From the NCBI GenBank assembly GCA_027007865.1, contig JALTEE010000262.1, positions 1 through 7,588 of the forward strand: 7,588 nt of DNA, written 5' to 3'. The stretch comes from a bacterium. Lineage in GTDB: Bacteria > UBP14 > UBA6098 > B30-G16. Numbering within the stretch: position 1 is the stretch's first letter; each line of letters begins with the position of its first letter. A program made the translations under genes and the position numbers. Below are positions 1-7,069 of the stretch, in pieces. The notes beneath the pieces were generated by a model that did not search any database, was not told the DNA's origin, and saw nothing but the letters and a program-made list of their open reading frames with translations.

Positions 1-21
1 ATATTATGATGAGATTTATAG

Positions 22-27
22 AGGAGG
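22..27 (+). promoter_or_regulatory. Ribosome binding site supporting a GTG start at 38
   Basis: AGGAGG sits ten bases before the GTG at 38 and only three before an ATG at 31. That ATG reads four codons to a TAA at 43-45, so it cannot start the GAF/HD-GYP protein. The spacing to GTG is slightly long but this is the only workable start. Confidence 0.6.
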
Positions 28-37
28 ATTATGATTC

Positions 38-1234
38 GTGAGTAAACAATCCGTTCAAGATACACAACTTGTTGAGGATACCGGTATTAAAAATTTGAGA
101 AAACGGATTTCATTCCTCGAAAAAGAAGTCCTTCGTTTCAAAAAACTTCTCGATATTGGTCAAGCTTTCCAGAGCGAAATGGACATCGACAATCTTCTTC
201 CGCTTATTATCGAGCAGACATCCGATAGCATTGGCGCAGACAGGTGTTCTGTTTTTGTATATAATCCCGAAAAGGGGATTTTATGGACGAGAGTTGCCCA
301 AAATTCCAAACCGATTGTCATTCCTTTTGGGCAAGGCATTGCAGGTTGGGTTCTTGAAAATCACGAACCGCTTATCATATCCGATGCTTATGCCGACCCG
401 AGATTCGACCAATCGGTCGATGCAAAAACCGGCTATCATACGAATTCTATCGCTGCACTGCCGCTGCTGAACAGGCGCGGGAAAGCGATAGGCGTTTTCG
501 AAGCGATAAATAAAACAAATGGAGAAGCATTCGACGATAGCGACATCGATTTTTTAAGTGCCGTTTCCGCTCAAATTGCAGCGGCAATCGAAAATGCGAT
601 GCTGTATACACAACTGCTGAAAACATTCGAGAGTTTTTTGGATGTTATGGCATTCACAATCGATGCAAAACATCCCGTTGCACGAGGGCATTCGAGGCGT
701 GTTGCGATATATTCACGCGGTATCGCAAAAGAAATGGGACTTGCGCAGGAAAGCGTCGATAAAATATACTGGGCTGCGCTGCTGCACGATTATGGAAAAA
801 TCTCTGTTCCTGATTCGATACTTCAAAAGGCAGGAAAACTCACAGATGATGAATATGAGCAGATAAAGCGTCACGCTCTTATGACTTATCGAATTCTATC
901 GAGAATCCATTTTGCACAGCATTTGCGAGATATTCCTCTCATCGCTTCCGAGCATCACGAAAGATGGGACGGGAAAGGCTATCCATTCGGTAAAAAGGAT
1001 GAGCAGATACCTCTTGGGGCGCGCATAATTGCACTGGCTGATGTGTTCGATGCACTTACATCGTTTCGTGAATATCATTCGCCAATGACATTTGCAGAGG
1101 CAAGGGATGAGGTAATTTCTATGAGTGGAAAATCGTTTGACCCGCGAGTAGTGGATGCTTTTAAAAAATATTACGATAAAGAACTCGACCCATACAAACT
1201 CCGAAAAACCCTTTGGAAAAGTATGGGAAAGTGA
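38..1234 (+). CDS. GAF domain plus HD-GYP domain protein, probable cyclic-di-GMP phosphodiesterase
   Basis: This 398-residue protein has no signal peptide or membrane segment, so it should be cytoplasmic. Residues about 17-40 look like a short coiled coil. Residues about 45-187 form a GAF sensor domain (core near GQGIAGWV, then an ALPLLNRRGKAIGVFE strand). Residues about 195-385 form an HD-GYP domain. The expected metal and active-site residues are visible: H218 (GHSRRVA), H250-D251 (LLHDYGKI), H279, H306-H307-E308, D311-P316 (DGKGYP, the intact GYP signature) and D334 (ALADVFDALTS). The family hydrolyses cyclic-di-GMP to pGpG or GMP; the GAF domain would supply signal input, with unknown ligand. 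The start is GTG at 38: AGGAGG lies at 22-27, and the next in-frame Met (48) falls inside the GAF domain. An ATG at 31 opens only a four-codon frame. Function by family is firm; activity and signal are inferred. Confidence 0.92.
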   Translation: MSKQSVQDTQLVEDTGIKNLRKRISFLEKEVLRFKKLLDIGQAFQSEMDIDNLLPLIIEQTSDSIGADRCSVFVYNPEKGILWTRVAQNSKPIVIPFGQGIAGWVLENHEPLIISDAYADPRFDQSVDAKTGYHTNSIAALPLLNRRGKAIGVFEAINKTNGEAFDDSDIDFLSAVSAQIAAAIENAMLYTQLLKTFESFLDVMAFTIDAKHPVARGHSRRVAIYSRGIAKEMGLAQESVDKIYWAALLHDYGKISVPDSILQKAGKLTDDEYEQIKRHALMTYRILSRIHFAQHLRDIPLIASEHHERWDGKGYPFGKKDEQIPLGARIIALADVFDALTSFREYHSPMTFAEARDEVISMSGKSFDPRVVDAFKKYYDKELDPYKLRKTLWKSMGK

Positions 1235-1245
1235 TTAGAGATATT

Positions 1246-3366
1246 CTATAGTTTTTCTATCTTCCATCTAATCTCGATTTTGATTTTCTCCCCCCTGTTT
1301 AAATCGAAGCGGTATAGATGAACGAGCGATGTCTCTTGATACACCCTCTCGAAGCCACCTTCGGAATTCGATACGGTTTCGATTGGAAACAGCCATAATT
1401 TGTCCGATTTCGAGCGGCAGTCGATGCGGAAACCGCGACTTTCATCAATAAGTTCGTAGCCATCTACATTGTTATAGGTTTTCCTATCGCCAGGATGAAC
1501 TCGAATCAGTGTTTCGTGAGGGAAAAGGAAATATCGCGACGGGTCGTCTCGCGAAAGAAGCGAATAGTTTGTATCCACTCCGAAAAGAAATTCCCGCCAA
1601 TTGCTTCGGTTCTCGATTTCGTATGAAACGATTATATGACTTCCTGGACCTTGCAGCGAGATTTTCTTCCGCATTGCAATGGGAAATACTTGTTCATCAT
1701 ATCGAAGAACGCCCTCACGAAACAAAACAATTTCACTATCGCCTTTCACTTTGCGCATTTTTTCGACAGCGTAAGAACCATCGATGAAATCGCCCAATTC
1801 GACATATTCCATCTGCTCCATTTCATCGCTATTCGTGAATGTCAAGAGAAAATGCTCCTGAGCGAAACGACGAGGATATTTGTCGTAGTGCAGGATTTTA
1901 TCCAATCCCTTTTCCTTTACTATAATTTTGTTATGAATGGATGTATGTTCGTTTTCTTGCTGTTGCTGTGCTTCCCAGAGCAATTTATGGTAGCCTTCTT
2001 TGTGTCTTGCGAGTGTATCGGTCAGATTTGTTCTCGTGGGCAAAAAAGATATTTCAGCGATTGCGCCTCCCCTGTGAGGAGCGAGCCAGAGCGATGTTTC
2101 TCCATTTGAAAGGCGAATTTCATCGAGTCCGTCGGCATCGACATCGGCGACCATCACGCCTCTCGAAGACGCCGTTTCCTCGATAATTTTTTCTCCTTCG
2201 AGAATATTTGTCCATATTCCCTCGCGCAGATGCGGAAGATATAATCCGCCGAATACGCCGTGCCAATATGCACAGTTGCACTGCGAACGATAGAGCGCTG
2301 TTTGTGCATCGTCAAATTTTTTGCCCATCCTTCGTCTTCGACTGCGCAGTTGCTGCGAAAGCCAAAGCATTCGCTTGTGCATCCAGTTCGATTCGGGATA
2401 TTTTGCCAAGAAATTACGCCAGAATCCGCCCTTGACGAATGGACGCAGTTCCTCGAGTTTCCCGCTGTCTTTCAATTCATCGACCCACTTGTGAAATTTA
2501 TAAGCCATATCGGCGGGCAGTGTCCATTCGCTCATCTCGAAATACGAGCCTGTCGGCATATAAATTCTGCCGCTCGGCTTTAATTCTCGTAGCGCATCGG
2601 AGAAAGAAAGCATATTTATCCAGCCGCTATTTTCTTCGAGAGCGTTGAGAAATTTTTCCATCCATCCTTCGTCCCAGACCCATTTTTTTGTTCCGGGCCA
2701 TAGTCCGAATTTTTCGCCGTCGTCGGCGAAAACGACAAGGCGTTTGCCCGTATCGTCCGCTATCGAAATGAGATAGCGCAGTGTTTTCTCGACATCTGCA
2801 AAAGGAATAGTGTATCGCAGAATTTCGCTAATCGGGAAAATCGATGTTGTCTTTCCATCTTCTTCGGTGGTGAAATATCCGAGCAAATCGTCGCCGCTGA
2901 TGCCGACCGCCTTTAGATGATAATCATCCACGGCGAGATATTTTATTCCCGCTTCATCGAGGAGCGCGGGCAATTGCGGCTCCCAGATGCGCTCTGTAAG
3001 CCAGATTCCATCGGGACGATATGAAAACTTTTCATCGAGATAGTTCGCCATCTTTTCGATTTGCCCGATTGCGTCTTCTTTCGGAATGACTGCGAGTATC
3101 GGTTCATAAAATCCTCCGCCGAGAAGTTCGCATTGTCCTCTGTCCACCATTTCCGAAACGAGTGTGAAGATATTCGGATGATTTCGTTCGAAATATTCCC
3201 ACACGGGTCCGCTAATGTGCAGTGCGAAAGGTATTTTGCTATGTTTGTGCATCGCTTCGAGCAGCGGACGGTAGCAATCGTTTGTGGCGCGCTCGAATAC
3301 CGAGTCGAAATTCCCGACGGGCTGGTGAATATGGAAACCGAGCGCAAAATTTATTTTCCTGCTCAT
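1246..3366 (-). CDS. Glycoside hydrolase family 57, 4-alpha-glucanotransferase / alpha-amylase type
   Basis: This 706-residue protein has no signal peptide, so it likely acts in the cytoplasm on glycogen or maltodextrins, moving or cleaving alpha-1,4-glucan segments. The GH57 motifs are in order: HQP at 14-16, GGGFYEP at 83-89, WLTERIWEP at 122-130 and FADDGEKFG at 213-221. By comparison with the Thermococcus litoralis 4-alpha-glucanotransferase (E123/D214), the nucleophile should be E125 and the acid/base D216. A central region about 310-390 (with WHGVFGGLYLPHLR) and a C-terminal beta-rich region about 405-700 match the DUF1925 and DUF1926 parts of that subfamily. A DVDADGLDE segment at 408-416 looks like a calcium-loop motif. 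The length is slightly above the roughly 660 residues of the archaeal enzyme. The ATG has AGGAGG seven bases upstream (plus-strand 3375-3380). The sequence alone does not separate glucanotransferase from amylase activity. Confidence 0.9.
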   Translation of the reverse strand: MSRKINFALGFHIHQPVGNFDSVFERATNDCYRPLLEAMHKHSKIPFALHISGPVWEYFERNHPNIFTLVSEMVDRGQCELLGGGFYEPILAVIPKEDAIGQIEKMANYLDEKFSYRPDGIWLTERIWEPQLPALLDEAGIKYLAVDDYHLKAVGISGDDLLGYFTTEEDGKTTSIFPISEILRYTIPFADVEKTLRYLISIADDTGKRLVVFADDGEKFGLWPGTKKWVWDEGWMEKFLNALEENSGWINMLSFSDALRELKPSGRIYMPTGSYFEMSEWTLPADMAYKFHKWVDELKDSGKLEELRPFVKGGFWRNFLAKYPESNWMHKRMLWLSQQLRSRRRRMGKKFDDAQTALYRSQCNCAYWHGVFGGLYLPHLREGIWTNILEGEKIIEETASSRGVMVADVDADGLDEIRLSNGETSLWLAPHRGGAIAEISFLPTRTNLTDTLARHKEGYHKLLWEAQQQQENEHTSIHNKIIVKEKGLDKILHYDKYPRRFAQEHFLLTFTNSDEMEQMEYVELGDFIDGSYAVEKMRKVKGDSEIVLFREGVLRYDEQVFPIAMRKKISLQGPGSHIIVSYEIENRSNWREFLFGVDTNYSLLSRDDPSRYFLFPHETLIRVHPGDRKTYNNVDGYELIDESRGFRIDCRSKSDKLWLFPIETVSNSEGGFERVYQETSLVHLYRFDLNRGEKIKIEIRWKIEKL

Positions 3367-3460
3367 ATTAAAATCCTCCTATTTTGCAAAACTCTCGAAT
3401 GAAAATTATTAAAAATCTTTAAAAATGCAAGTAGAGAATTTTTGGGATTCTTTAACTAAC

Positions 3461-3490
3461 ATAATATATTCATTTTAGCAAAGCGGACAA
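3461..3490 (-). promoter_or_regulatory. Possible sigma70-type promoter for the GH57 gene
   Basis: Reading the minus strand, TTGTCC (plus-strand 3485-3490) is followed after 18 bases by TATTAT (plus-strand 3461-3466). That matches four and five of six consensus bases. Transcription would start near 3455, giving a leader of roughly 90 bases. The region is very AT-rich, so chance matches are likely. Confidence 0.3.
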
Positions 3491-3508
3491 ACATTTTAAA
3501 AATTTTCC

Positions 3509-3537
3509 TTGACACGATAGGACAACAATATTATTTT
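3509..3537 (+). promoter_or_regulatory. Probable sigma70-type promoter for the porin-feo gene run
   Basis: A perfect TTGACA at 3509-3514 is followed, after 17 bases, by TATTTT at 3532-3537. An alternative -10, TATTAT at 3529-3534, would leave only 14 bases. The start of transcription would fall near 3544, about 57 bases before the porin ATG. This is the best -35 box in the divergent intergenic region and probably serves the whole downstream run. Confidence 0.5.
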
Positions 3538-3600
3538 GGTGAAAAGTTAGATTTTTATAACTTTGTATGAGAACACAAATATTTGTATAGGAGGCTAATT

Positions 3601-4662
3601 ATGAAGATTCATGGTGTGTTTCCACTCATTGTTCTTTCAGTGATGACTTTTGGGATTGTTGCCGTTGTTTGTGCTGATGAATCGATTTTACCCGAGATTC
3701 ACGCAGAGGTCGCTTTGCAGTCCGAAATGTATATCGGTGATGATGACACTGTATCGGGTTATCTTGTTCCCGATGATAAATTTGTCATTCGGCATGCTAC
3801 TATCGAAGCAACTGGGCAACTTGGAACGTTCATCGAATACAATATGGAAATAGGTTCTGCGACTTGTATGGGACCTGGAAATCAAATTCTCTTGATGGAA
3901 GCGGGATTGTTCATAAAACCATTCGATTTCCTGAAAGCAGGCATTATAAAAGGGCATATTATGCGCGGTTTTGAACTATACGATGAATGCGTAAATGTTA
4001 TAACCGCAGAAAAACCTCGTTTTTCAAAAACATTCGCTTCCTGCCATCCGACTGGCGCAGTACTTGAAACCGACTACAATTTCACCGGGACGATGGGAAT
4101 CGCCGCACAGTTCGCATATCTCGATGGAGCAACGGGCACATTCGACGAGGAACACGACATCAATCTCGGTCTCACATTTCGCACACCGCTCGAAGGACTG
4201 TCTGTTGCTGGATTCTACACCGATTGGCTGCAGGATTTCGAGTTCGATGGAGAACCCGATAATGGCTCTCGAATGGGATATGGATTGAATTTTGATAGGT
4301 TAAATGCACATTTGCGCGGGGAATATTATATAGGTAAGGGATTTTATAGCCCATTCGGCGACAGCATAATGACTTCCGAAGACTTAAAGATGAACGCATT
4401 CTATGTTGAAGGCGCCTATGCAGTGCAAACAGGCTCGGATGTTTTGCCATATATCCAGCCTTATGTGATGTATCAGTCGTGGGACAAGGCGTCTAATGTG
4501 GAGGGCGACCACATATATAGTTATTTGACCGCTGGTGTTTCTCTGGGGCTTGGCGAATATGATGCGAAATTGAGAATAGATTATGAAATGCCGCTATCAG
4601 CGCCAGACGAGGAACCCGAAGAAGCGGCGCGTCTTATCGTTCGAGTTCAAGGAGGAATTTAA
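3601..4662 (+). CDS. Exported outer-membrane porin-like protein (possibly OprO/OprP-like)
   Basis: This 353-residue protein begins with a signal peptide: a hydrophobic stretch over residues 6-23, then VCA before DES, giving likely cleavage after A25. The rest alternates polar and hydrophobic residues with many Gly, Tyr and Phe turns, as in an outer-membrane beta-barrel. The segment about 100-127 (AGLFIKPFDFLKAG, then a charged GF.LY stretch) recalls the G.fK.Pf region of phosphate-selective porins O and P. The C-terminus, RVQGGI, lacks the usual final aromatic residue. The mature part has three cysteines (C89, C130, C148), unusual for a porin. I chose the ATG at 3601 because AGGAGG at 3589-3594 is six bases upstream; a TTG at 3583 in the same frame precedes that site. 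It lies directly ahead of a small ORF and feoAB, so a role in metal entry is conceivable but unproven. Being an exported barrel is likely; the exact family is less sure. Confidence 0.65.
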   Translation: MKIHGVFPLIVLSVMTFGIVAVVCADESILPEIHAEVALQSEMYIGDDDTVSGYLVPDDKFVIRHATIEATGQLGTFIEYNMEIGSATCMGPGNQILLMEAGLFIKPFDFLKAGIIKGHIMRGFELYDECVNVITAEKPRFSKTFASCHPTGAVLETDYNFTGTMGIAAQFAYLDGATGTFDEEHDINLGLTFRTPLEGLSVAGFYTDWLQDFEFDGEPDNGSRMGYGLNFDRLNAHLRGEYYIGKGFYSPFGDSIMTSEDLKMNAFYVEGAYAVQTGSDVLPYIQPYVMYQSWDKASNVEGDHIYSYLTAGVSLGLGEYDAKLRIDYEMPLSAPDEEPEEAARLIVRVQGGI

Positions 4663-4688
4663 GGTATAACAAGCAAAAGGAGAGACCT

Positions 4689-4811
4689 ATGAAATCTGAA
4701 ACGAGAATAAAAATACCGCCGCTCTGGATACTTATGACATTATCTCGAACCGTATCTTCAAGGATATGGTTTGTTTTGATATTTAATCGAATGATAATCG
4801 CAAGGAGTTGA
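4689..4811 (+). CDS. Small 40-codon ORF upstream of feoA, candidate small protein or translational leader
   Basis: The reading frame runs ATG at 4689 to TGA at 4809-4811. It has a very good ribosome binding site (AAGGAG at 4677-4682, six bases before the ATG). The product starts MKSETRIKIPPLWILMTL and is basic (seven Lys/Arg, one Glu). It has two short hydrophobic stretches, about 10-18 and 26-38, too short to be sure of membrane insertion. Its last codons contain the feoA ribosome binding site and its stop is two bases before the feoA ATG, so translation of the two could be coupled. I recognise no family. It may be a real small protein, a leader peptide tuning feoA, or an accidental frame in an untranslated gap. 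The ribosome binding site and spacing favour translation. Confidence 0.4.
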   Translation: MKSETRIKIPPLWILMTLSRTVSSRIWFVLIFNRMIIARS

Positions 4812-4813
4812 AA

Positions 4814-5059
4814 ATGGGAAAAATCGATTTGACACAACTGAAATCGGGTGAAGTGGCGACTGTTGTCGCAATCGAAGGCGGAATCGGATTTCATAGAAGA
4901 ATAGAATCTCTTGGGATCAGAGTGGGAGTTAAAATCAGGAAAATTTCCACGCAGCTTATGCGAGGACCTGTAACTATACAAATGGGAAATACGCAAGCGG
5001 CGCTCGGTTTCGGTATGGCGATTAAAATTATTGTTAAACGAGAACCCGAACAGGAATAA
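4814..5059 (+). CDS. feoA: FeoA, ferrous iron transport protein A (SH3-like)
   Basis: This 81-residue protein matches the FeoA family along its length. It has the opening L..L..GE.ATVVAIEGG, then FHRRIESLGIRVG at 26-38, GPVTIQMG at 51-58 and the closing AALGFGMAIKIIV at 62-74. FeoA is a small cytoplasmic SH3-fold protein thought to act with FeoB. The start is the ATG at 4814, with AAGGAG at 4802-4807 six bases upstream. An in-frame TTG at 4808 directly abuts that site and is rejected. The gene ends in tandem TAA codons six bases before feoB, a standard feoAB arrangement that predicts co-translation. The small ORF just upstream ends within two bases of its start. Confidence 0.93.
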   Translation: MGKIDLTQLKSGEVATVVAIEGGIGFHRRIESLGIRVGVKIRKISTQLMRGPVTIQMGNTQAALGFGMAIKIIVKREPEQE

Positions 5060-5065
5060 TAAAAA

Positions 5066-6799
5066 ATGAAAAAGATACTTCTAATAGGCAATCCGAATGT
5101 CGGGAAAAGCGTTATTTTTTCAAGATTGACAGGTGTCAATGTAATCGCATCGAACTATCCAGGAACTACTGTCGAATTCACGAAAGGATATATTAAAATC
5201 GGCGATGAAAAGATAGAAGTCATAGATGTGCCAGGAACATACACACTCGAACCGACATCGAGAGCGGAGCAAGTCGCTGTCGATATGCTCGACGAATTTA
5301 TCGAAGAAAAAGACAATATATTTGTCGATATTGTCGATTCTACGAACATAGAAAGAAATCTTTCGCTCACGTTTCAATTGATTAAGAAAAATATCCCACT
5401 CATTATCTGCCTGAACTTCTGGGATGAAACAAAACATATCGGAATCCATATAGATGCGAAAAAATTGGAAGATATTCTGGATGTTCCTGTTGTTCCAACC
5501 TGCGGTATCACCGGCGAAGGCATTAAAAAACTCGTATCCAAATTAGACGAGGTAAAAGTCTGCACATATCGATACGAAGACGATGAGAGATGGTCTGAAA
5601 TCGGAAAAATTGTCGAGACAGTGCAGACATTGACGCATCATCATCACACTTTTTGGGAGAAATTAGGAGACGCGTCTGTTCATCCGATAACAGGAATTCC
5701 AATTGCCGTCGGTATTCTATTTCTCGCATTTAAAATCATACGCTTCATCGGCGAATCGTTGATTGGATACATATTCGAGCCTTTGTTCGAGCATTTGTGG
5801 GCGCCGCTGATAATGAAATTATCCTTGCTGCTCGGTTCATCGGGATTCATTCACAATGTATTAGTCGGCAAACTCGTCGATGGCGAAATAGATTTCGTCG
5901 AATCGCTGGGGCTTTTGACGACCGGATTATTCGTTCCTTTTGGGATGGTGCTACCATACATCGTCGCATTCTATTTCGTATTGAGCTTTTTGGAAGATTC
6001 CGGCTATCTTCCGCGACTCGGCATTCTGGTCGATACTTTTATGCACAAACTCGGATTACACGGTATCTCGATAATACCGATGCTTTTAGGCATCGGATGC
6101 AATGTTCCCGGAGCGTTGGGAACGAGAATATTGGAGACCAGAAGAGAACGATTCATCGCTGCGACTATTATGGCGATAGCGATACCTTGTATGGCGCAAA
6201 TAGCAATGATAACAGGATTGATTGGACAATACGGCGCTTATGGACTCGGTATCGTATTCGGAACGCTGTTCATCGTTTGGATAATTCTCGGAGTATTGCT
6301 CAACCTGTTTTTGAAGGGAGAAAGCCCCGAGATATTCGTCGAGATTCCTCCATATCGCTTACCATATATGAAAGCGCTTTTGAAAAAATTATGGATGAGA
6401 ACATTTCGCTTTTTGAAAGAAGCCGTTCCCTATGTGCTTTTAGGCGTTTTGATTGTAAATATTCTCTATGCACTCCGCATAATCGAGTTCATCGGCAAAA
6501 TTGCAGCGCCTGTTGTAACAGGGATTCTCGGGTTGCCGAAAGAAGCCATCGGAGCGCTGGTAATCGGTTTTCTTAGAAAAGATGTCGCGGTCGGAATGCT
6601 CGTTCCACTGGGATTAACAGCAAATCAAATGGTCGTAGCATCTGTCGTTCTGGCAATGTATTTCCCCTGCGTGGCAACATTCGCCATTCTGGTCAAGGAA
6701 CTCGGCATAAAAGATATGATAAAATCAACGATAATTATGATTGTCTCTACATTGATAGTAGGCGGAGTATTAAATCTAATTTTAAAATTATTCTCCTAA
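5066..6799 (+). CDS. feoB: FeoB, GTPase-coupled ferrous iron transporter
   Basis: FeoB is the inner-membrane Fe2+ permease with an N-terminal G domain. Visible G-domain motifs are G1 GNPNVGKS (8-15), switch I YPGTTVE (31-37), G3 DVPG (54-57), G4 NFWD (117-120) and a G5-like TCGITGEG (145-152). The linker about 165-207 holds a run of four histidines (191-194) and ends in HPITGIP, where membrane segments begin. Two Gate-type regions follow, with LEDSGYLPR (309-317), GIGCNVPG (342-349), GFLRKD (501-506) and YFPCVAT (532-538). C345 and C535 are the conserved cysteines. The protein ends right after the last membrane helix. At 577 residues it is short for the family (E. coli FeoB is 773); the saving lies in the helical linker after the G domain and in the C-terminal tail. 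All core motifs are present, so it should be functional. It ends in tandem TAA codons. Confidence 0.95.
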   Translation: MKKILLIGNPNVGKSVIFSRLTGVNVIASNYPGTTVEFTKGYIKIGDEKIEVIDVPGTYTLEPTSRAEQVAVDMLDEFIEEKDNIFVDIVDSTNIERNLSLTFQLIKKNIPLIICLNFWDETKHIGIHIDAKKLEDILDVPVVPTCGITGEGIKKLVSKLDEVKVCTYRYEDDERWSEIGKIVETVQTLTHHHHTFWEKLGDASVHPITGIPIAVGILFLAFKIIRFIGESLIGYIFEPLFEHLWAPLIMKLSLLLGSSGFIHNVLVGKLVDGEIDFVESLGLLTTGLFVPFGMVLPYIVAFYFVLSFLEDSGYLPRLGILVDTFMHKLGLHGISIIPMLLGIGCNVPGALGTRILETRRERFIAATIMAIAIPCMAQIAMITGLIGQYGAYGLGIVFGTLFIVWIILGVLLNLFLKGESPEIFVEIPPYRLPYMKALLKKLWMRTFRFLKEAVPYVLLGVLIVNILYALRIIEFIGKIAAPVVTGILGLPKEAIGALVIGFLRKDVAVGMLVPLGLTANQMVVASVVLAMYFPCVATFAILVKELGIKDMIKSTIIMIVSTLIVGGVLNLILKLFS

Positions 6800-6834
6800 T
6801 AAAATTGCTCGAAAAAGGAGAAAAACACTCAAAC

Positions 6835-6841
6835 AGGAGGT
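6835..6841 (+). promoter_or_regulatory. Near-perfect ribosome binding site of the histidine-rich gene
   Basis: AGGAGGT is a full complement to the canonical 16S rRNA tail and lies five bases before the ATG at 6847. It is the strongest such site in the feo run, suggesting that the small protein is made at a high level relative to FeoB. Confidence 0.7.
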
Positions 6842-6846
6842 AGGTT

Positions 6847-7053
6847 ATGGGACTGTTGAAGGATGATGTGCTGCATCTGAAGAGCGACCTAGAGCACATC
6901 CATCAGGACATCGAGGCGTTTCTGACGAAAGCGGAAAATGAATGCAAGGACAGTCCGCATTTCAAGGAAATGCATGGTCATGTGAAAGATATGGATGAGC
7001 ATCTTCATGATGTTCTCGCTCATATCGGTCATATTGCCGAAGAGCATGTTTAG
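6847..7053 (+). CDS. Histidine-rich 68-residue helical protein next to feoB, candidate metal-binding protein
   Basis: I recognise no family. The protein has 11 histidines in 68 residues (10, 17, 19, 38, 43, 45, 52, 54, 59, 62, 67), one cysteine (C33), and many Asp, Glu, Lys and Leu. It has no signal peptide or membrane segment, so it is probably cytoplasmic. It reads as two amphipathic helices, about 3-32 and 38-66, separated by a likely turn at KDSP (34-37). Six histidines share one heptad register: 10, 17, 38, 45, 52 and 59, with A24 and N31 in the two missing slots. This lines up a face of metal-capable side chains. It follows feoB by 47 bases with no visible terminator between them, so co-transcription is likely. 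FeoC, which sometimes follows feoB, is a winged-helix protein and this does not resemble it. A role as an iron or other metal chaperone, buffer or FeoB partner is inference. It ends in tandem TAG codons. Confidence 0.75.
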   Translation: MGLLKDDVLHLKSDLEHIHQDIEAFLTKAENECKDSPHFKEMHGHVKDMDEHLHDVLAHIGHIAEEHV

Positions 7054-7069
7054 TAGCAGCATTTACTGT

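Noticed and set aside
1..41. Possible tail of an upstream gene, either in the frame ending TGA at 32-34 or the frame ending TGA at 39-41 (the latter overlapping the GTG start as GTGA)
   Set aside because: Fewer than 14 codons are visible in either frame, too little to choose one or to support a gene call, although a GTGA overlap would fit translational coupling.
1636..2109. A 157-codon plus-strand frame opposite the GH57 gene
   Set aside because: It is antisense to a well-supported GH57 coding region, has no good ribosome binding site and gives a low-complexity hydrophobic product.
3583..3600. An upstream TTG start for the porin, adding six residues
   Set aside because: The extra residues overlap the AGGAGG site and add charged residues ahead of a normal signal peptide; the ATG at 3601 has ideal spacing.
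3661..3678. A lipoprotein signal around C24 of the porin-like protein
   Set aside because: The residue before the cysteine is valine, which does not fit a lipobox; VCA before D26 fits signal peptidase I better.
4778..4800. A Fur-box-like stretch containing GATATT and GATAAT ahead of feoA
   Set aside because: Only one hexamer matches the consensus well, symmetry is poor, and the stretch lies inside the small ORF rather than at a promoter.
5797..6576. A 259-codon open frame on the plus strand inside feoB
   Set aside because: It is out of frame with a complete, motif-rich FeoB, and its product is arginine-rich with no recognisable domain. TCGA and CGA richness lowers stop codons in other frames, which explains the long shadow.
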